A stretch of 64,000 bases of DNA, taken from positions 240,511-304,510 of the forward strand of contig NZ_WJXB01000010.1 in NCBI RefSeq assembly GCF_009664975.1, read 5' to 3'. The notes below the pieces were generated by a model that was given only the letters and a program-made list of their open reading frames with translations, ran no database searches and was not told the DNA's origin. Positions 26,286 through 34,830 of this stretch are shown here, piece after piece. This DNA is from Paenibacillus monticola. Its GTDB lineage: Bacteria > Bacillota > Bacilli > Paenibacillales > Paenibacillaceae. Each line of letters opens with the position of its first letter. Positions within the stretch are counted from its first letter, which is position 1. The position numbers were made by a program, and so were the translations under genes.

Positions 26286-27248
26286 CTACTGAAGCAGTGT
26301 GGGAATATCATTATCCACCAGTTCATGATTGCTTTTGTATGGATATCCAGGATCATAAGGAACTACATCCATATGAACTTCACCAACATGAATGAACCTG
26401 TGCTGCAGCAACTTTATCGCACATTCCGAAATATCCTGAGCCTCCATAACCGAAGTTCGAGGATTGACACTGATCTTGACTTGCAGATTGACATAACGGC
26501 CCTGTTCCAGTGCCTTTAAGTGTTCTACACGAATTACCCCATGAACCCGTTGCACGGTTTCAATAAAGTTGGCTGCCTCTTCCGAGGGAAGTTCCTGTAC
26601 CTTTTTGCCTGAGACCGAACTTACAATAAGAATATAACCTTTGCGGAGAACCAAACAACCTGCCAGTAGAGCCGCAATCGGGTCCATGTACAGCAAGGGA
26701 TGCCAATCGACATAGCCACCAACCATGGAAAGGGAAATCCCCATACATACAGTAATCGAAGTATACAAGCTGAAGCGGTGACTATCTGCATAAGCAGCAT
26801 GACTGCCATCGCCGATTTTTTTGAAATACCGATATTGATACTGAAATACTGCTTCTTTAAGCAAAATAGACGCTACAACTGTAATAAGTGCCAATTGGCC
26901 GGGTGTTGATAAATGTCCACTCGTTAAATCACGTATCGCGGAGAATGCAACTTGCAGACCACCCATCAGAATTAATACGGAGAAAAGAACGGCTACAATC
27001 GGTTCCTTATTCCCCCGCCGGTCACTGATCCGCTGCAGGTATTTATGCTTCTCCCCCTGTTCTGAGCGCCACGGAAGAATCTCCGACAGTTTGGCTGCGG
27101 CATCCGCTCCAGAATATAAAGCATCACCCATCAATGCCTTGCTGCCGGAAATATAACCGAAGCCTCCCTTGGCTACAGCCAGAGCAACATCGCTGACGAT
27201 CCCTGTCCAGGCAACCGTCTCACTTTGCGGTGATTGTTTGTTATTCAT
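26286..27248 (-). CDS. CDF-like cation transporter with altered metal site
   Basis: 320 residues with the cation diffusion facilitator layout: several TM segments (about residues 10-210) and a C-terminal cytoplasmic domain (RVHGVIRVEHLKALEQGRY, then HRFIHVGEVHMDVVP). ATG 27248 is chosen because AAGGAGG lies eight bases upstream. In TM2 the usual (H/D)xxxD metal motif reads Y-SGA-D (DALYSGAD). In TM5 the usual HxxxD reads H-RFS-L (SHRFSLYTS). Two of four expected ligands are therefore changed. It may carry a different ion or have lost transport. The gene follows secD-secF but is separated by a terminator. Confidence 0.82.
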   Translation of the reverse strand: MNNKQSPQSETVAWTGIVSDVALAVAKGGFGYISGSKALMGDALYSGADAAAKLSEILPWRSEQGEKHKYLQRISDRRGNKEPIVAVLFSVLILMGGLQVAFSAIRDLTSGHLSTPGQLALITVVASILLKEAVFQYQYRYFKKIGDGSHAAYADSHRFSLYTSITVCMGISLSMVGGYVDWHPLLYMDPIAALLAGCLVLRKGYILIVSSVSGKKVQELPSEEAANFIETVQRVHGVIRVEHLKALEQGRYVNLQVKISVNPRTSVMEAQDISECAIKLLQHRFIHVGEVHMDVVPYDPGYPYKSNHELVDNDIPTLLQ

Positions 27249-27301
27249 ACAGGGTCCCTCCTTACCACTAGCAAGTAATCTCATGTTAGTTACTCCAAAG
27301 A

Positions 27302-27342
27302 TTTCGAAAGCCGCGTCGCCTTTGACGCGGCTTTTCGAAAAA
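27302..27342 (-). terminator. secDF terminator
   Basis: TTTCGAAAGCCGCGTC (27302-27317) pairs with GACGCGGCTTTTCGAAA (27324-27340) with one bulge and flanking A/T runs. Confidence 0.85.
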
Positions 27343-27400
27343 TATTAGAAATATACTCGTACCGATCCTTTAGATACTTACAAAAAGATAAGGTAAGCGT

Positions 27401-28300
27401 TTATTTGGCTGTACTACTCTTTACAGGTAATTTCTGGCGCTTCTTAAGCAGCAACCAGAGAGGACTTGCAATAAAGATAGAGGAATAGGCACCAAAGAGC
27501 AATCCGATAACCATTGCGAGCGAGAACATTTTGATCGATTCGCCGCCAAGTATCAACAGGCAGAATGCAGCGATGAATACCGTAAATGCTGTGTATAAGG
27601 ATCGCATCAGGGTTTGGGCTACGCTCTTGTTGACCAAAATCTTCAGATCCTCATACGTTTTCTGTTTGCCAAAACGCAGATTCTCGCGAATACGGTCAAA
27701 GATAACAATCGTATCATTAATGGAGTACCCAATAATCGTAAGCACCGCAATAATGAAGGTCATATCCACCTCTAGCCGGAAGATTGAGAAGATCGCAACG
27801 ACTATAAATGCATCATGCATCAACGCAACAATCGCACCCAAGGCGAAACGCCATTCAAAACGAATACTTACATAAGCAATAATACCCAGACAAGAAATGA
27901 GTACCGCATAAATAGCATTGCGTGCTAACTCTTTAGCCATTTCTGTGTCCACGGTATTGATCTCAAAAGATGCTTTGGCGTCCAGCTTCTTCACCGCTGT
28001 TTGCAGTGCCGCATCTTGATCACTTTCAAGCACTTCATCATATCTGATATTAACCCGCTTCTCACCAATTGTAATGCTAGGTTCACTGGATATACCCACA
28101 TCACTAATGGCTGGATTAATCTGTTCCAATGTCAGATTCTTAGATAGAGATACATCGACGTTGGAACCAGCCTTAAAGTCAACGCTGTAGTTAAGTCCCA
28201 TCGTAGCCAGGAAGATCAGACCGGCAACTGTAAGAGCGATGGAAAAAACATAGAAATATCTACTTAGATGTACAAAATCATACTCTTTCTTAAAGCGCAC
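27401..28300 (-). CDS. secF: Protein translocase subunit SecF
   Basis: Six-TM RND-type subunit of the SecDF complex, which uses the proton gradient to pull secreted proteins out of SecYEG. 299 residues from GTG 28300 (MRFKKEYDFVHLSRYFY), spaced ten bases from AAAGGAG; GTG 28309 is too close to that site. The VDFKAGSNV motif after TM1 and the IGYSINDTIVIFDRIREN motif in TM4-5 are conserved. It overlaps the secD stop by 11 bases, so the two are translationally coupled. Confidence 0.95.
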   Translation of the reverse strand: MRFKKEYDFVHLSRYFYVFSIALTVAGLIFLATMGLNYSVDFKAGSNVDVSLSKNLTLEQINPAISDVGISSEPSITIGEKRVNIRYDEVLESDQDAALQTAVKKLDAKASFEINTVDTEMAKELARNAIYAVLISCLGIIAYVSIRFEWRFALGAIVALMHDAFIVVAIFSIFRLEVDMTFIIAVLTIIGYSINDTIVIFDRIRENLRFGKQKTYEDLKILVNKSVAQTLMRSLYTAFTVFIAAFCLLILGGESIKMFSLAMVIGLLFGAYSSIFIASPLWLLLKKRQKLPVKSSTAK

Positions 28301-29543
28301 GGATGTCACTCTCCTTTACCCCAAATTGCTTGGACTTTTTCAGAATGCCGGCTTTAACCAGCACTGTCAGCATCCAATGGGCAAAATAAAGGTTTGTTGC
28401 GATACTAAGCACAATTTCCACAATCAGAATCAGTGCAAAACCCTTTACCGCACCCGTACCAAATGCAAACATTACGGCCGCTACAATAATTGTCGTTACA
28501 TTCGCATCCATAACGGTACGGAAAGAGGTCTTATTTCCCGCTTTAACGGAAGACAAAATACTCTTGCCGCTGCGCATCTCTTCTCTTATTCGTTCATTCG
28601 TTATGATATTGGCATCGACCGCCATCCCTATACCGAGAATAAAGGCGGCAATACCGGGTAGGGTTAAAGTAAAGTCCGCAATAACAAATATAAGGATCAA
28701 GAGCCAGGTATGCAAGATCAGTGCGAAGCTGGCCAGAATACCAGGCAAGCGGTACATCATGATCATAAAGATCAAAATAATCAAGGAACCAATAAGACCA
28801 GCCATGATTGTTTGATCAAGAGATTTTTTACCCAATGTAGCGCCAACGCTCTGAGAATACTTCTCTGTAAGCTTCAGTGGCAATGCACCGAGGTTAATCG
28901 TATCAGCCAGTTCTCGGGCTTGATCAATAGTATAGCCTCCAGAAATTGAGGCAGCCCCATCGGTAAGCACTGCTCTGACTGTGGGGGGAGTAGACAATAA
29001 TTGCTCATCCAGATAAATAGCCATTTCCTTACCAAGTAACCGCTCGGTAATTTCCGCGAATTTTTTCTTATCCTTAACCTTAATGCTAATAATCGGTTGA
29101 TTCAATTTGTCACGTTCAACCTCTGCAGCATTCTCAACGAAATCACTGCCCACAAGCTCAATTTTGCTATAGGTATTAGCAGCATCGCCTTCAGCAGCAC
29201 TCCGGAAAGTCAGAACTGCCGGTTCTTTCATCTTCTTGCGTACTTCAGCCTCATCGGTAACCCCCGCAATCTTCAGACGGATACGGTCAGTCCCTTCGGT
29301 AGTAACCTCTGGTTCGCTTGTTCCAAGAGCGTTAGCCCGTTTCTCAAGGCTCTCCGCTGTTTTTTGCAGCGAAGCCCGGGATAATTCTCCCCCAGTCTCC
29401 ATCGGTTCAGCGTGGTACAGGATCTCAAACCCACCCTTTAAGTCAAGACCAAGCCTAACTTTGTCCAGCAGTCCAGGAGTGGTAAATACCATGACGCCTA
29501 ATAAAACGACCACGGTAATTATAAAGCTCATAAGTCTCTTCAT
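28290..29543 (-). CDS. secD: Protein translocase subunit SecD
   Basis: 417 residues from ATG 29543 (MKRLMSFIITVVVLLGVMVF). One N-terminal TM segment is followed by the VRLGLDLKGGFEILYHAEP motif, the periplasmic-type P1 domain (residues about 40-230), and five C-terminal TM segments with AFILGIGMAVDANIITNERIREE. It works with SecF in protein export. Bacillus has a fused SecDF; here the genes are separate but overlap. An in-frame upstream start at 29591 is less likely, although the best ribosome site (AAAGGGGAAC) is rather far from the chosen ATG. Confidence 0.93.
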   Translation of the reverse strand: MKRLMSFIITVVVLLGVMVFTTPGLLDKVRLGLDLKGGFEILYHAEPMETGGELSRASLQKTAESLEKRANALGTSEPEVTTEGTDRIRLKIAGVTDEAEVRKKMKEPAVLTFRSAAEGDAANTYSKIELVGSDFVENAAEVERDKLNQPIISIKVKDKKKFAEITERLLGKEMAIYLDEQLLSTPPTVRAVLTDGAASISGGYTIDQARELADTINLGALPLKLTEKYSQSVGATLGKKSLDQTIMAGLIGSLIILIFMIMMYRLPGILASFALILHTWLLILIFVIADFTLTLPGIAAFILGIGMAVDANIITNERIREEMRSGKSILSSVKAGNKTSFRTVMDANVTTIIVAAVMFAFGTGAVKGFALILIVEIVLSIATNLYFAHWMLTVLVKAGILKKSKQFGVKESDIRAL

Positions 29544-29764
29544 GCTCTTGCTAGTTCCCCTTTCATTACTCAATATTCCTATTATAGCCACGTGCTAAAT
29601 CACCGTCAATTCGCGCAAGCATTGACAGGGCTATATTCACACAAAGAAACGGCCGGCCCTGCTCTGTTAGCAAGCCATCCGTTTTCATAGGAATTGTGAA
29701 GTTGATGTCTCCTCTACTTTACCGCTTTGCGTAGCCGTTTGCAAAAGAAAATCGTTCCTTTTAT

Positions 29765-30016
29765 TCAGTTCAACCCCCGATAAGCGGCAATAGTCAGATA
29801 GTTCATGTAACTATTGGCCTTCAAGGAATAAATGTCATTCACCAGCTTATGTAAGGGAGGGGTGCCTTCCTTAGCGTAATTACGGCTGATACAGTCCCAA
29901 ATATCCTTACCGGTTACATACTCATAGCCTAGGAGACGGAATTCCTCCGCTTTGCTGCGGCACATGGCTTCGATTTCTACGCTAAGATCGTCATGATTCC
30001 ATTGTTCCGCTTCCAC
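29765..30016 (-). CDS. comN: ComN-type post-transcriptional regulator
   Basis: Small acidic protein of 83 residues matching the family between secDF and spoVB in Bacillales. In Bacillus, ComN controls comE mRNA for competence. Conserved features are the helical SVEIEAMCRSKAEEFRLLGY segment, the EYVTGKDIWDCI helix and the final SYMNYLTIAAYRGLN. I choose GTG 30016 (MEAEQWNHDD) because TTGGAGGTG lies nine bases upstream. Longer in-frame starts at 30043 and 30100 lack such a site. Synteny is a main part of the call. Confidence 0.82.
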   Translation of the reverse strand: MEAEQWNHDDLSVEIEAMCRSKAEEFRLLGYEYVTGKDIWDCISRNYAKEGTPPLHKLVNDIYSLKANSYMNYLTIAAYRGLN

Positions 30017-30209
30017 GTGATCACACCTCCAAAGATCGCTCATATACGCATGCTCAAAATAAGTATTCGACCCCAGTCGGCTCCTTTCCTTCTTCCGCAA
30101 ACAAAAAGATGAACGCTCAGCTAGTCATGCAGTAGTACAGGTACAGCATATCCATAAGAAGAGACAAGTTTATCAGTGTTCATTTTATTTTGGGAAGAAG
30201 GAGTGCCCT

Positions 30210-31820
30210 TTGAGGAAGCAGCGGCTTAATTTAAGAAAACAGAGCTTTATTCAAGGAACCTTAATCTTGCTTGCCGCCGGCATCACTAATCGTATGCTGG
30301 GCTTTATTCCACGTATTGTCCTACCGCGCATTATCGGAGCGGAGGGTGTAGGCCTTTATCAGCTTGGATATCCATTTTTCCTCGTATTGGTTACCGTGAT
30401 TACTGGGGGAATTCCACTCGCTATTGCCAAAATGGTAGCAGAAGCAGAAGGGGAGCAGCGCCCAGATAAGTCTCGTCGAATACTACGCACAGGACTCACC
30501 CTTAGCCTTTGTCTCGGAGTATTTTTCACTACAGTTGCTCTAATCAGCGCTTCATGGGTCTCTAATGTAATTCTAACAGATAGCCGAGTTTACTATACAT
30601 TTATAGGCATGACTCCCATGATCGGGATTGTTGCAGTATCCTCAATATACCGTGGGTATTTTCAGGGCAGGCAGAATATGATTCCATCAGCGCTCTCTTC
30701 CGTTCTGGAGACGGTGATTCGGATATTCTTCATGCTGTGGTTCTCATGGCTGCTGCTTCCCAAGGGCATCGCTTATGCTGCGGCAGGGGCTATGCTTGGT
30801 GTAACCGTCGGAGAGATCGCTGGAATGGTGGTCCTATTATGGCAATATTATGTCATTGTTAAAAAAGACAATAGAGAAAGTAATTCCGCACCGGCACAGC
30901 TGGTGGGTTCCCAAGCCAAAGGCTCTCCTCAGCAATCCGGTGCAGGACATCCAACCATTCTGAGACGCTTACTAGGCATCTCCATTCCTGTTACAGCCGG
31001 TCGGCTTGTTGGCTCAATCTCTTATCTGCTGGAATCCATTATTACTGCGCGCAGCCTTGCCATTGCTGGAATAGCTACTGCAGTTGCAACTTCACAATAT
31101 GGCGCTTTACAAGGAATGGTCATCCCTTTGCTGCTGCTTCCTGGTGCACTGACGTCTTCTCTTGCTGTAGCTTTGGTGCCATCATTATCAGAGGCTGCTG
31201 CACGTCGTGACTTGCCTACAATCCATAAACGGATGCACCAGGCACTCCGGCTGGCTCTTGTAACCGGTGCCCCCTTTGCAGTAGTTATGTATATTCTTGC
31301 GGTACCGTTATGCGATATCATGTACGGCAACGCAGATATTGCACCCATGCTGCGCCTCATGGCGCCATTCGCTTTATTTCTATATGTTCAAGCCCCTTTA
31401 CAAGCCGCTCTTCAAGCTATGGATCGGCCGGGACGGGCATTAATAAACACCTTAATTGGAGCCGTAGTCAAAATTATTATTATTCTCGCCTTAGCCTCGC
31501 GGCCCGAGTATGGGATTTATGGCGCAATTATCGCCATTATAGTTAATAGCATCCTTGTAACCCTGCTGCACGGTTACAGTGTAGTTAAGCTGATTTCATT
31601 ATCGCTGCGACTAGTAGACATAGTTAAAACAGGAGCAGCAATGATTATTATGGGTGCCGGAGTGCATTATGTATACACTGCCGTCCCTGTAGCCGATGCA
31701 CACTGGATTCAATTCTTATTTGCCGCGGCTTGTGGAATGTTGTTATATTTTGGGATCAGCCTGATGGCCGGCCTTATCTCTCTGCGTGATTTTGACCGTC
31801 TGCCCTTTATAAAGCACTAG
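30210..31820 (+). CDS. spoVB: Stage V sporulation protein B, MATE-like flippase
   Basis: 536-residue polytopic membrane protein of the MviN/MATE/polysaccharide-flippase clan, with 12-14 hydrophobic segments. It starts with a basic tail and FIQGTLILLAAGITNRMLGFIPRIVLPR, typical of SpoVB. IYRGYFQGRQNM and PSLSEAAARRDLP are also family segments. SpoVB is needed for spore cortex peptidoglycan, probably by flipping lipid-linked precursors. The start is TTG 30210 with AAGGAGTG upstream. It is divergent from comN, as in Bacillus. Confidence 0.93.
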   Translation: MRKQRLNLRKQSFIQGTLILLAAGITNRMLGFIPRIVLPRIIGAEGVGLYQLGYPFFLVLVTVITGGIPLAIAKMVAEAEGEQRPDKSRRILRTGLTLSLCLGVFFTTVALISASWVSNVILTDSRVYYTFIGMTPMIGIVAVSSIYRGYFQGRQNMIPSALSSVLETVIRIFFMLWFSWLLLPKGIAYAAAGAMLGVTVGEIAGMVVLLWQYYVIVKKDNRESNSAPAQLVGSQAKGSPQQSGAGHPTILRRLLGISIPVTAGRLVGSISYLLESIITARSLAIAGIATAVATSQYGALQGMVIPLLLLPGALTSSLAVALVPSLSEAAARRDLPTIHKRMHQALRLALVTGAPFAVVMYILAVPLCDIMYGNADIAPMLRLMAPFALFLYVQAPLQAALQAMDRPGRALINTLIGAVVKIIIILALASRPEYGIYGAIIAIIVNSILVTLLHGYSVVKLISLSLRLVDIVKTGAAMIIMGAGVHYVYTAVPVADAHWIQFLFAAACGMLLYFGISLMAGLISLRDFDRLPFIKH

Positions 31821-31841
31821 CAATCATCAAATTATCAATGA

Positions 31842-32606
31842 TCAAGAGCGTAGTCGATCCACATAAATCATTCCCTTATGGTCAACAGAACATAGAAATA
31901 CATCACGAAAATCAGACACACCCTTCTGCCGAATTTGGGTTCTTAGCCAGAATCTGGTTTTGCCGATCATTTCAAGATTATCATCCTGTACCTTTCCATC
32001 CATAATCAGTGGAATCGGAAGTCCCTCATACCTGATTTTATGCTTTGGAAGCTTAACCATCGAGGAGCTATGTTCATTAGAACTCTTTCCCAATTTATCA
32101 TTTTCGGCTTCCGTGCTGCTATTCCCAGTTTGATTTGTAGACGAAACACCTTTATTTTTCTCAATAACAGTAAGCTGACCGCTCGTCTCCAGAATGGCAA
32201 ACTCCACATCTGCAGGGCTGTCAATATTCTGGCCGCGCAGCTGCAGCAGCAGATCGTCTATGTTATATCGCTGTCTCCGCATTTCTTTCCGGTGGAGCTT
32301 CCCATCCGAAATGAGTACACTAGGTTTACCATCCATCATTAGCCGCACCTTCCTGCTCTTAAGACTAAGTTGGGCGACGAGCACCTGAATCAGGACAAGT
32401 GTGGCCATGGGCACGACTCCGTCATAGATAGGCCGTTCGATATCCTCAATTACAAAAACAGCAATCTCAGCAATCATGATTGAGATCGTGAGATCAAATA
32501 CCGACAATTTTCCGATCTCCCTTTTCCCCATAATACGCATAGCCAGGTAAATGAAGAAATACATCAGCACGGTCAAAAAGATATGGGTAGTAATATGCTG
32601 AAACAT
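31842..32606 (-). CDS. DUF421 (YetF-like) membrane protein
   Basis: 254 residues. Three N-terminal TM segments (to about residue 80) contain the YLAMRIMGKREIGKLSVFDLTISIMIAE motif region in separate blocks. A cytoplasmic YetF domain with KPSVLISDGKLHRKEMRRQ and a disordered Ser/Asn/Lys linker (about residues 150-190) follow. A C-terminal part (LPIPLIMDGKVQDDNLE…) completes the domain. Family members affect spore or envelope properties, but their biochemical role is not established. The gene is convergent with spoVB, with only 21 bp between the two stops. In Bacillus the equivalent gene (YrbG) lies in the same block. Confidence 0.88.
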   Translation of the reverse strand: MFQHITTHIFLTVLMYFFIYLAMRIMGKREIGKLSVFDLTISIMIAEIAVFVIEDIERPIYDGVVPMATLVLIQVLVAQLSLKSRKVRLMMDGKPSVLISDGKLHRKEMRRQRYNIDDLLLQLRGQNIDSPADVEFAILETSGQLTVIEKNKGVSSTNQTGNSSTEAENDKLGKSSNEHSSSMVKLPKHKIRYEGLPIPLIMDGKVQDDNLEMIGKTRFWLRTQIRQKGVSDFRDVFLCSVDHKGMIYVDRLRS

Positions 32607-32839
32607 ATTGGCTTCGCTCCCCTCCTACTCTCACCCATAAGCGTTCCTCACAGGCGGATTAATGTAACCCTATTCTGACCGCTCTGCTCAGGGAACATTC
32701 GGAAACCTTCATATTAATTAATGGTAAAAGCTCAGCAATGCCTATTCTTGTACTATTGGGGCAAGCCGTCCCATACAATAAAACTAAGTCAATGATTCGA
32801 ATGAAACTTATGCTATCAAAACTTTTAGGAGGTTGTACT

Positions 32840-33232
32840 ATGTACTTAATCCGGCGAATGTTTTCTTGGAGAATAGCCAATCCTGTATTATCCGGTCTAT
32901 GCCGATCTTTCCTTTGGATGCTGATGGGCGCATTGGTCCTCTCACTTTTACTCTGGGGCAGTAGTTTGAAGGAGCAGGATCTTTCAATGTATACTTATAT
33001 CGTACACGGCATTTCCGCCGCTTTCGGCGGACTAACAGCGGGGCGCAGAGCCACACGTAAGGGCTGGTACCAAGGATGCCTTACAGGTGCCTTCTATGGT
33101 ATTATTGTTCTTTTAATCGGATTCATGGCACTCGACAATTCTCCTACAGGTGCAGATTTGCTCTGGATTATGGCTGCTGCTGCTATTGGCGCATTTGGTG
33201 GGATGTTCGGTGTGAATCTACAAAGATCCTAA
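32840..33232 (+). CDS. TIGR04086 family membrane protein (YrzE-like)
   Basis: 130 residues with four hydrophobic segments and the GISAAFGGLTAGRRATRKGWYQG motif region. This family lies beside spoVB and DUF421 in Bacillales and has no known function. ATG 32840 (MYLIRRMFSW) is fixed by AGGAGG seven bases upstream. The in-frame extension to 32738 includes the leader sequence ATGCTATCAAAACTTTTAGG, which also precedes other genes in this window. Confidence 0.85.
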   Translation: MYLIRRMFSWRIANPVLSGLCRSFLWMLMGALVLSLLLWGSSLKEQDLSMYTYIVHGISAAFGGLTAGRRATRKGWYQGCLTGAFYGIIVLLIGFMALDNSPTGADLLWIMAAAAIGAFGGMFGVNLQRS

Positions 33233-33329
33233 AAATTTTCAATTAAAAATAATTGAAACCATTCCTTGAAAATATGTTAAAATATTTTCATTAAACTTTT
33301 TATGAATAATCAAGGAGGCTTCGATTGCT

Positions 33330-34166
33330 TTGCTTTACCAATCAATGAACTATATTGTTTTGTACACCGCTCTGCTTGTTGTTTTACTGATATGGATTGG
33401 ATCTCGGCGCAATCCTTTACTGGCTGTAGTTGAAATTGGAAAGGAACTTCTACACTCCTATAAATTCTTGCTGCTAATTGTTGGAACGTTCGGTGTGCTC
33501 GCTTTGAACAAATATGAGCTGCAGATCGAGAACAAAATTCATTATTCCTCCGATTTTACATCTTTTATTTTTGGGCTGGAGGGACATTTTGTCCACAACT
33601 TACAGCAATTATTCTATACTCCATGGCTGACACCAATCATTGTATTCTTTTACATTTTCATGCTTCAATCTGTGCTGGCTGCTTCCCTCGGAGTCTATGT
33701 GCTGAGTAAGAATCGATTAATGCTGTACGCGACCTGCTATGCAATTATTATCAATTATTCCCTAGCCATTCCGTTCTATCTGTATTTTCCGGTAGACGAA
33801 GTGTGGTCATATATTCCTGCAGGAGTAAGATTTACAATGCTAGATGTGTTCCCCAAGTTTGAACAGGAATATAGACCACTCTCCGGTCTTAACAACTGTT
33901 TTCCTAGTTTGCATACCTCTATTTCGGTTACAATGGCCCTCTTGGCTTACCGTTCAGGCAATCGCCGCTGGATGATCATTACGACCATTTCCGCAACCGT
34001 TATTGTATTTGGTATTTTTTATCTGGGCATTCATTGGCTGACCGATATGATTGGCGGAAGTCTACTCGCAGTCTTTGCTACCTCAATGGGGGTTCAACTG
34101 GCCAAGCTAACACTATGGAGCGGAGAAGAATCACTTTCTGTTCGAAATCGTGCAAAAGCTAATTAA
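33330..34166 (+). CDS. PAP2-superfamily membrane phosphatase / IPC-synthase-like
   Basis: 278 residues with six or seven TM segments. The acid-phosphatase/PAP2 signature is split as FPSLHTSISV (motif 2, His) and FYLGIHWLTDMIGG (motif 3, His and Asp), which fits phosphatidic-acid phosphatases and inositol-phosphorylceramide-synthase-like enzymes. The likely substrate is a lipid phosphate at the membrane outer face. The start is TTG 33330, eleven bases after AAGGAGG. A TTGAAA…TTAAAA promoter-like pair lies at 33253-33282. The gene marks the left edge of the island. Confidence 0.8.
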   Translation: MLYQSMNYIVLYTALLVVLLIWIGSRRNPLLAVVEIGKELLHSYKFLLLIVGTFGVLALNKYELQIENKIHYSSDFTSFIFGLEGHFVHNLQQLFYTPWLTPIIVFFYIFMLQSVLAASLGVYVLSKNRLMLYATCYAIIINYSLAIPFYLYFPVDEVWSYIPAGVRFTMLDVFPKFEQEYRPLSGLNNCFPSLHTSISVTMALLAYRSGNRRWMIITTISATVIVFGIFYLGIHWLTDMIGGSLLAVFATSMGVQLAKLTLWSGEESLSVRNRAKAN

Positions 34167-34208
34167 AAAAAACAGCAAGCTCAGACTATTGAGGCTTGTT
34201 GTTTTTTA
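34165..34208 (+). terminator. Terminator of the PAP2 gene
   Basis: AACAGCAAGCTC pairs with GAGGCTTGTTGTT (one bulge), followed by TTTTTT. The outer intron's 3' end lies 16 bp further on. Confidence 0.8.
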
Positions 34209-34319
34209 ATTTTTGAATCTAGAGTAAAGGGCTGGCCTGACCAGCCCCTCCTCATCAAACCGTACATGAGGTTTTCCCTCATACGGCTTTCCGATGTTCG
34301 TCATTCATGGGCATACAGT

Positions 34320-34830
34320 TTACAATAGCGTTTCAAGTCCATACTGGACGGCAATATATCTAACCTCTGACAGTGAACCCATCCATCTTCTACGTTGTCT
34401 TTTCTTGGCATACCACCGGGTTAATCGCTGCAAAATATACCAGTCCAACTTGGCTAATCTCTTTTGGCTATAGTTCGTGTAGTAATAATTTCTCCATCCT
34501 TGGATCTTTGGATTGAGCCATTTCACCTGTTCCGCAAACGATTTCGAGCGCATGCTCGGGGGTGCCAATCTATCTTTGACCACCTCTCGAATGCGTTCCT
34601 CTGCCTTTTTCGTTAGCCACTGTTGTGTGGTGTAGTACACCTTGCCTTGGGATGTTTCTGCTTTGGTTTTCCGGTGATGCATCCCCAAGAAGTCGAATCC
34701 TTCGTCTCCGTCCATAATCCTACAATGCGGGTTTTGGTCGGGTGCAGGGTTAACTCCAAACGCTCCATAATTTTGCGTATGAGCTCATACGCATGTTCGG
34801 CGTCCTTTTTCGTTTTGCAAACCACTACAA
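34320..34830 (-). pseudogene. 3' part of the outer intron RT/maturase
   Basis: Continues the outer reverse transcriptase after the inner intron: exon sequence TTGTAGTGG restores FVVVCKTKKDAEHAYELI. A one-base deletion near 34715 then moves the frame from TKTRIVGLWTE to MDGDEGFDFLGMHHR. The maturase (X) domain follows with WLNPKIQGWRNYYY and ends at residue-level LETLL. No DNA endonuclease domain is present, as usual for class C proteins. With the 5' part the protein would be about 425 residues, but interruption and frameshift make it non-functional. Confidence 0.85.
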
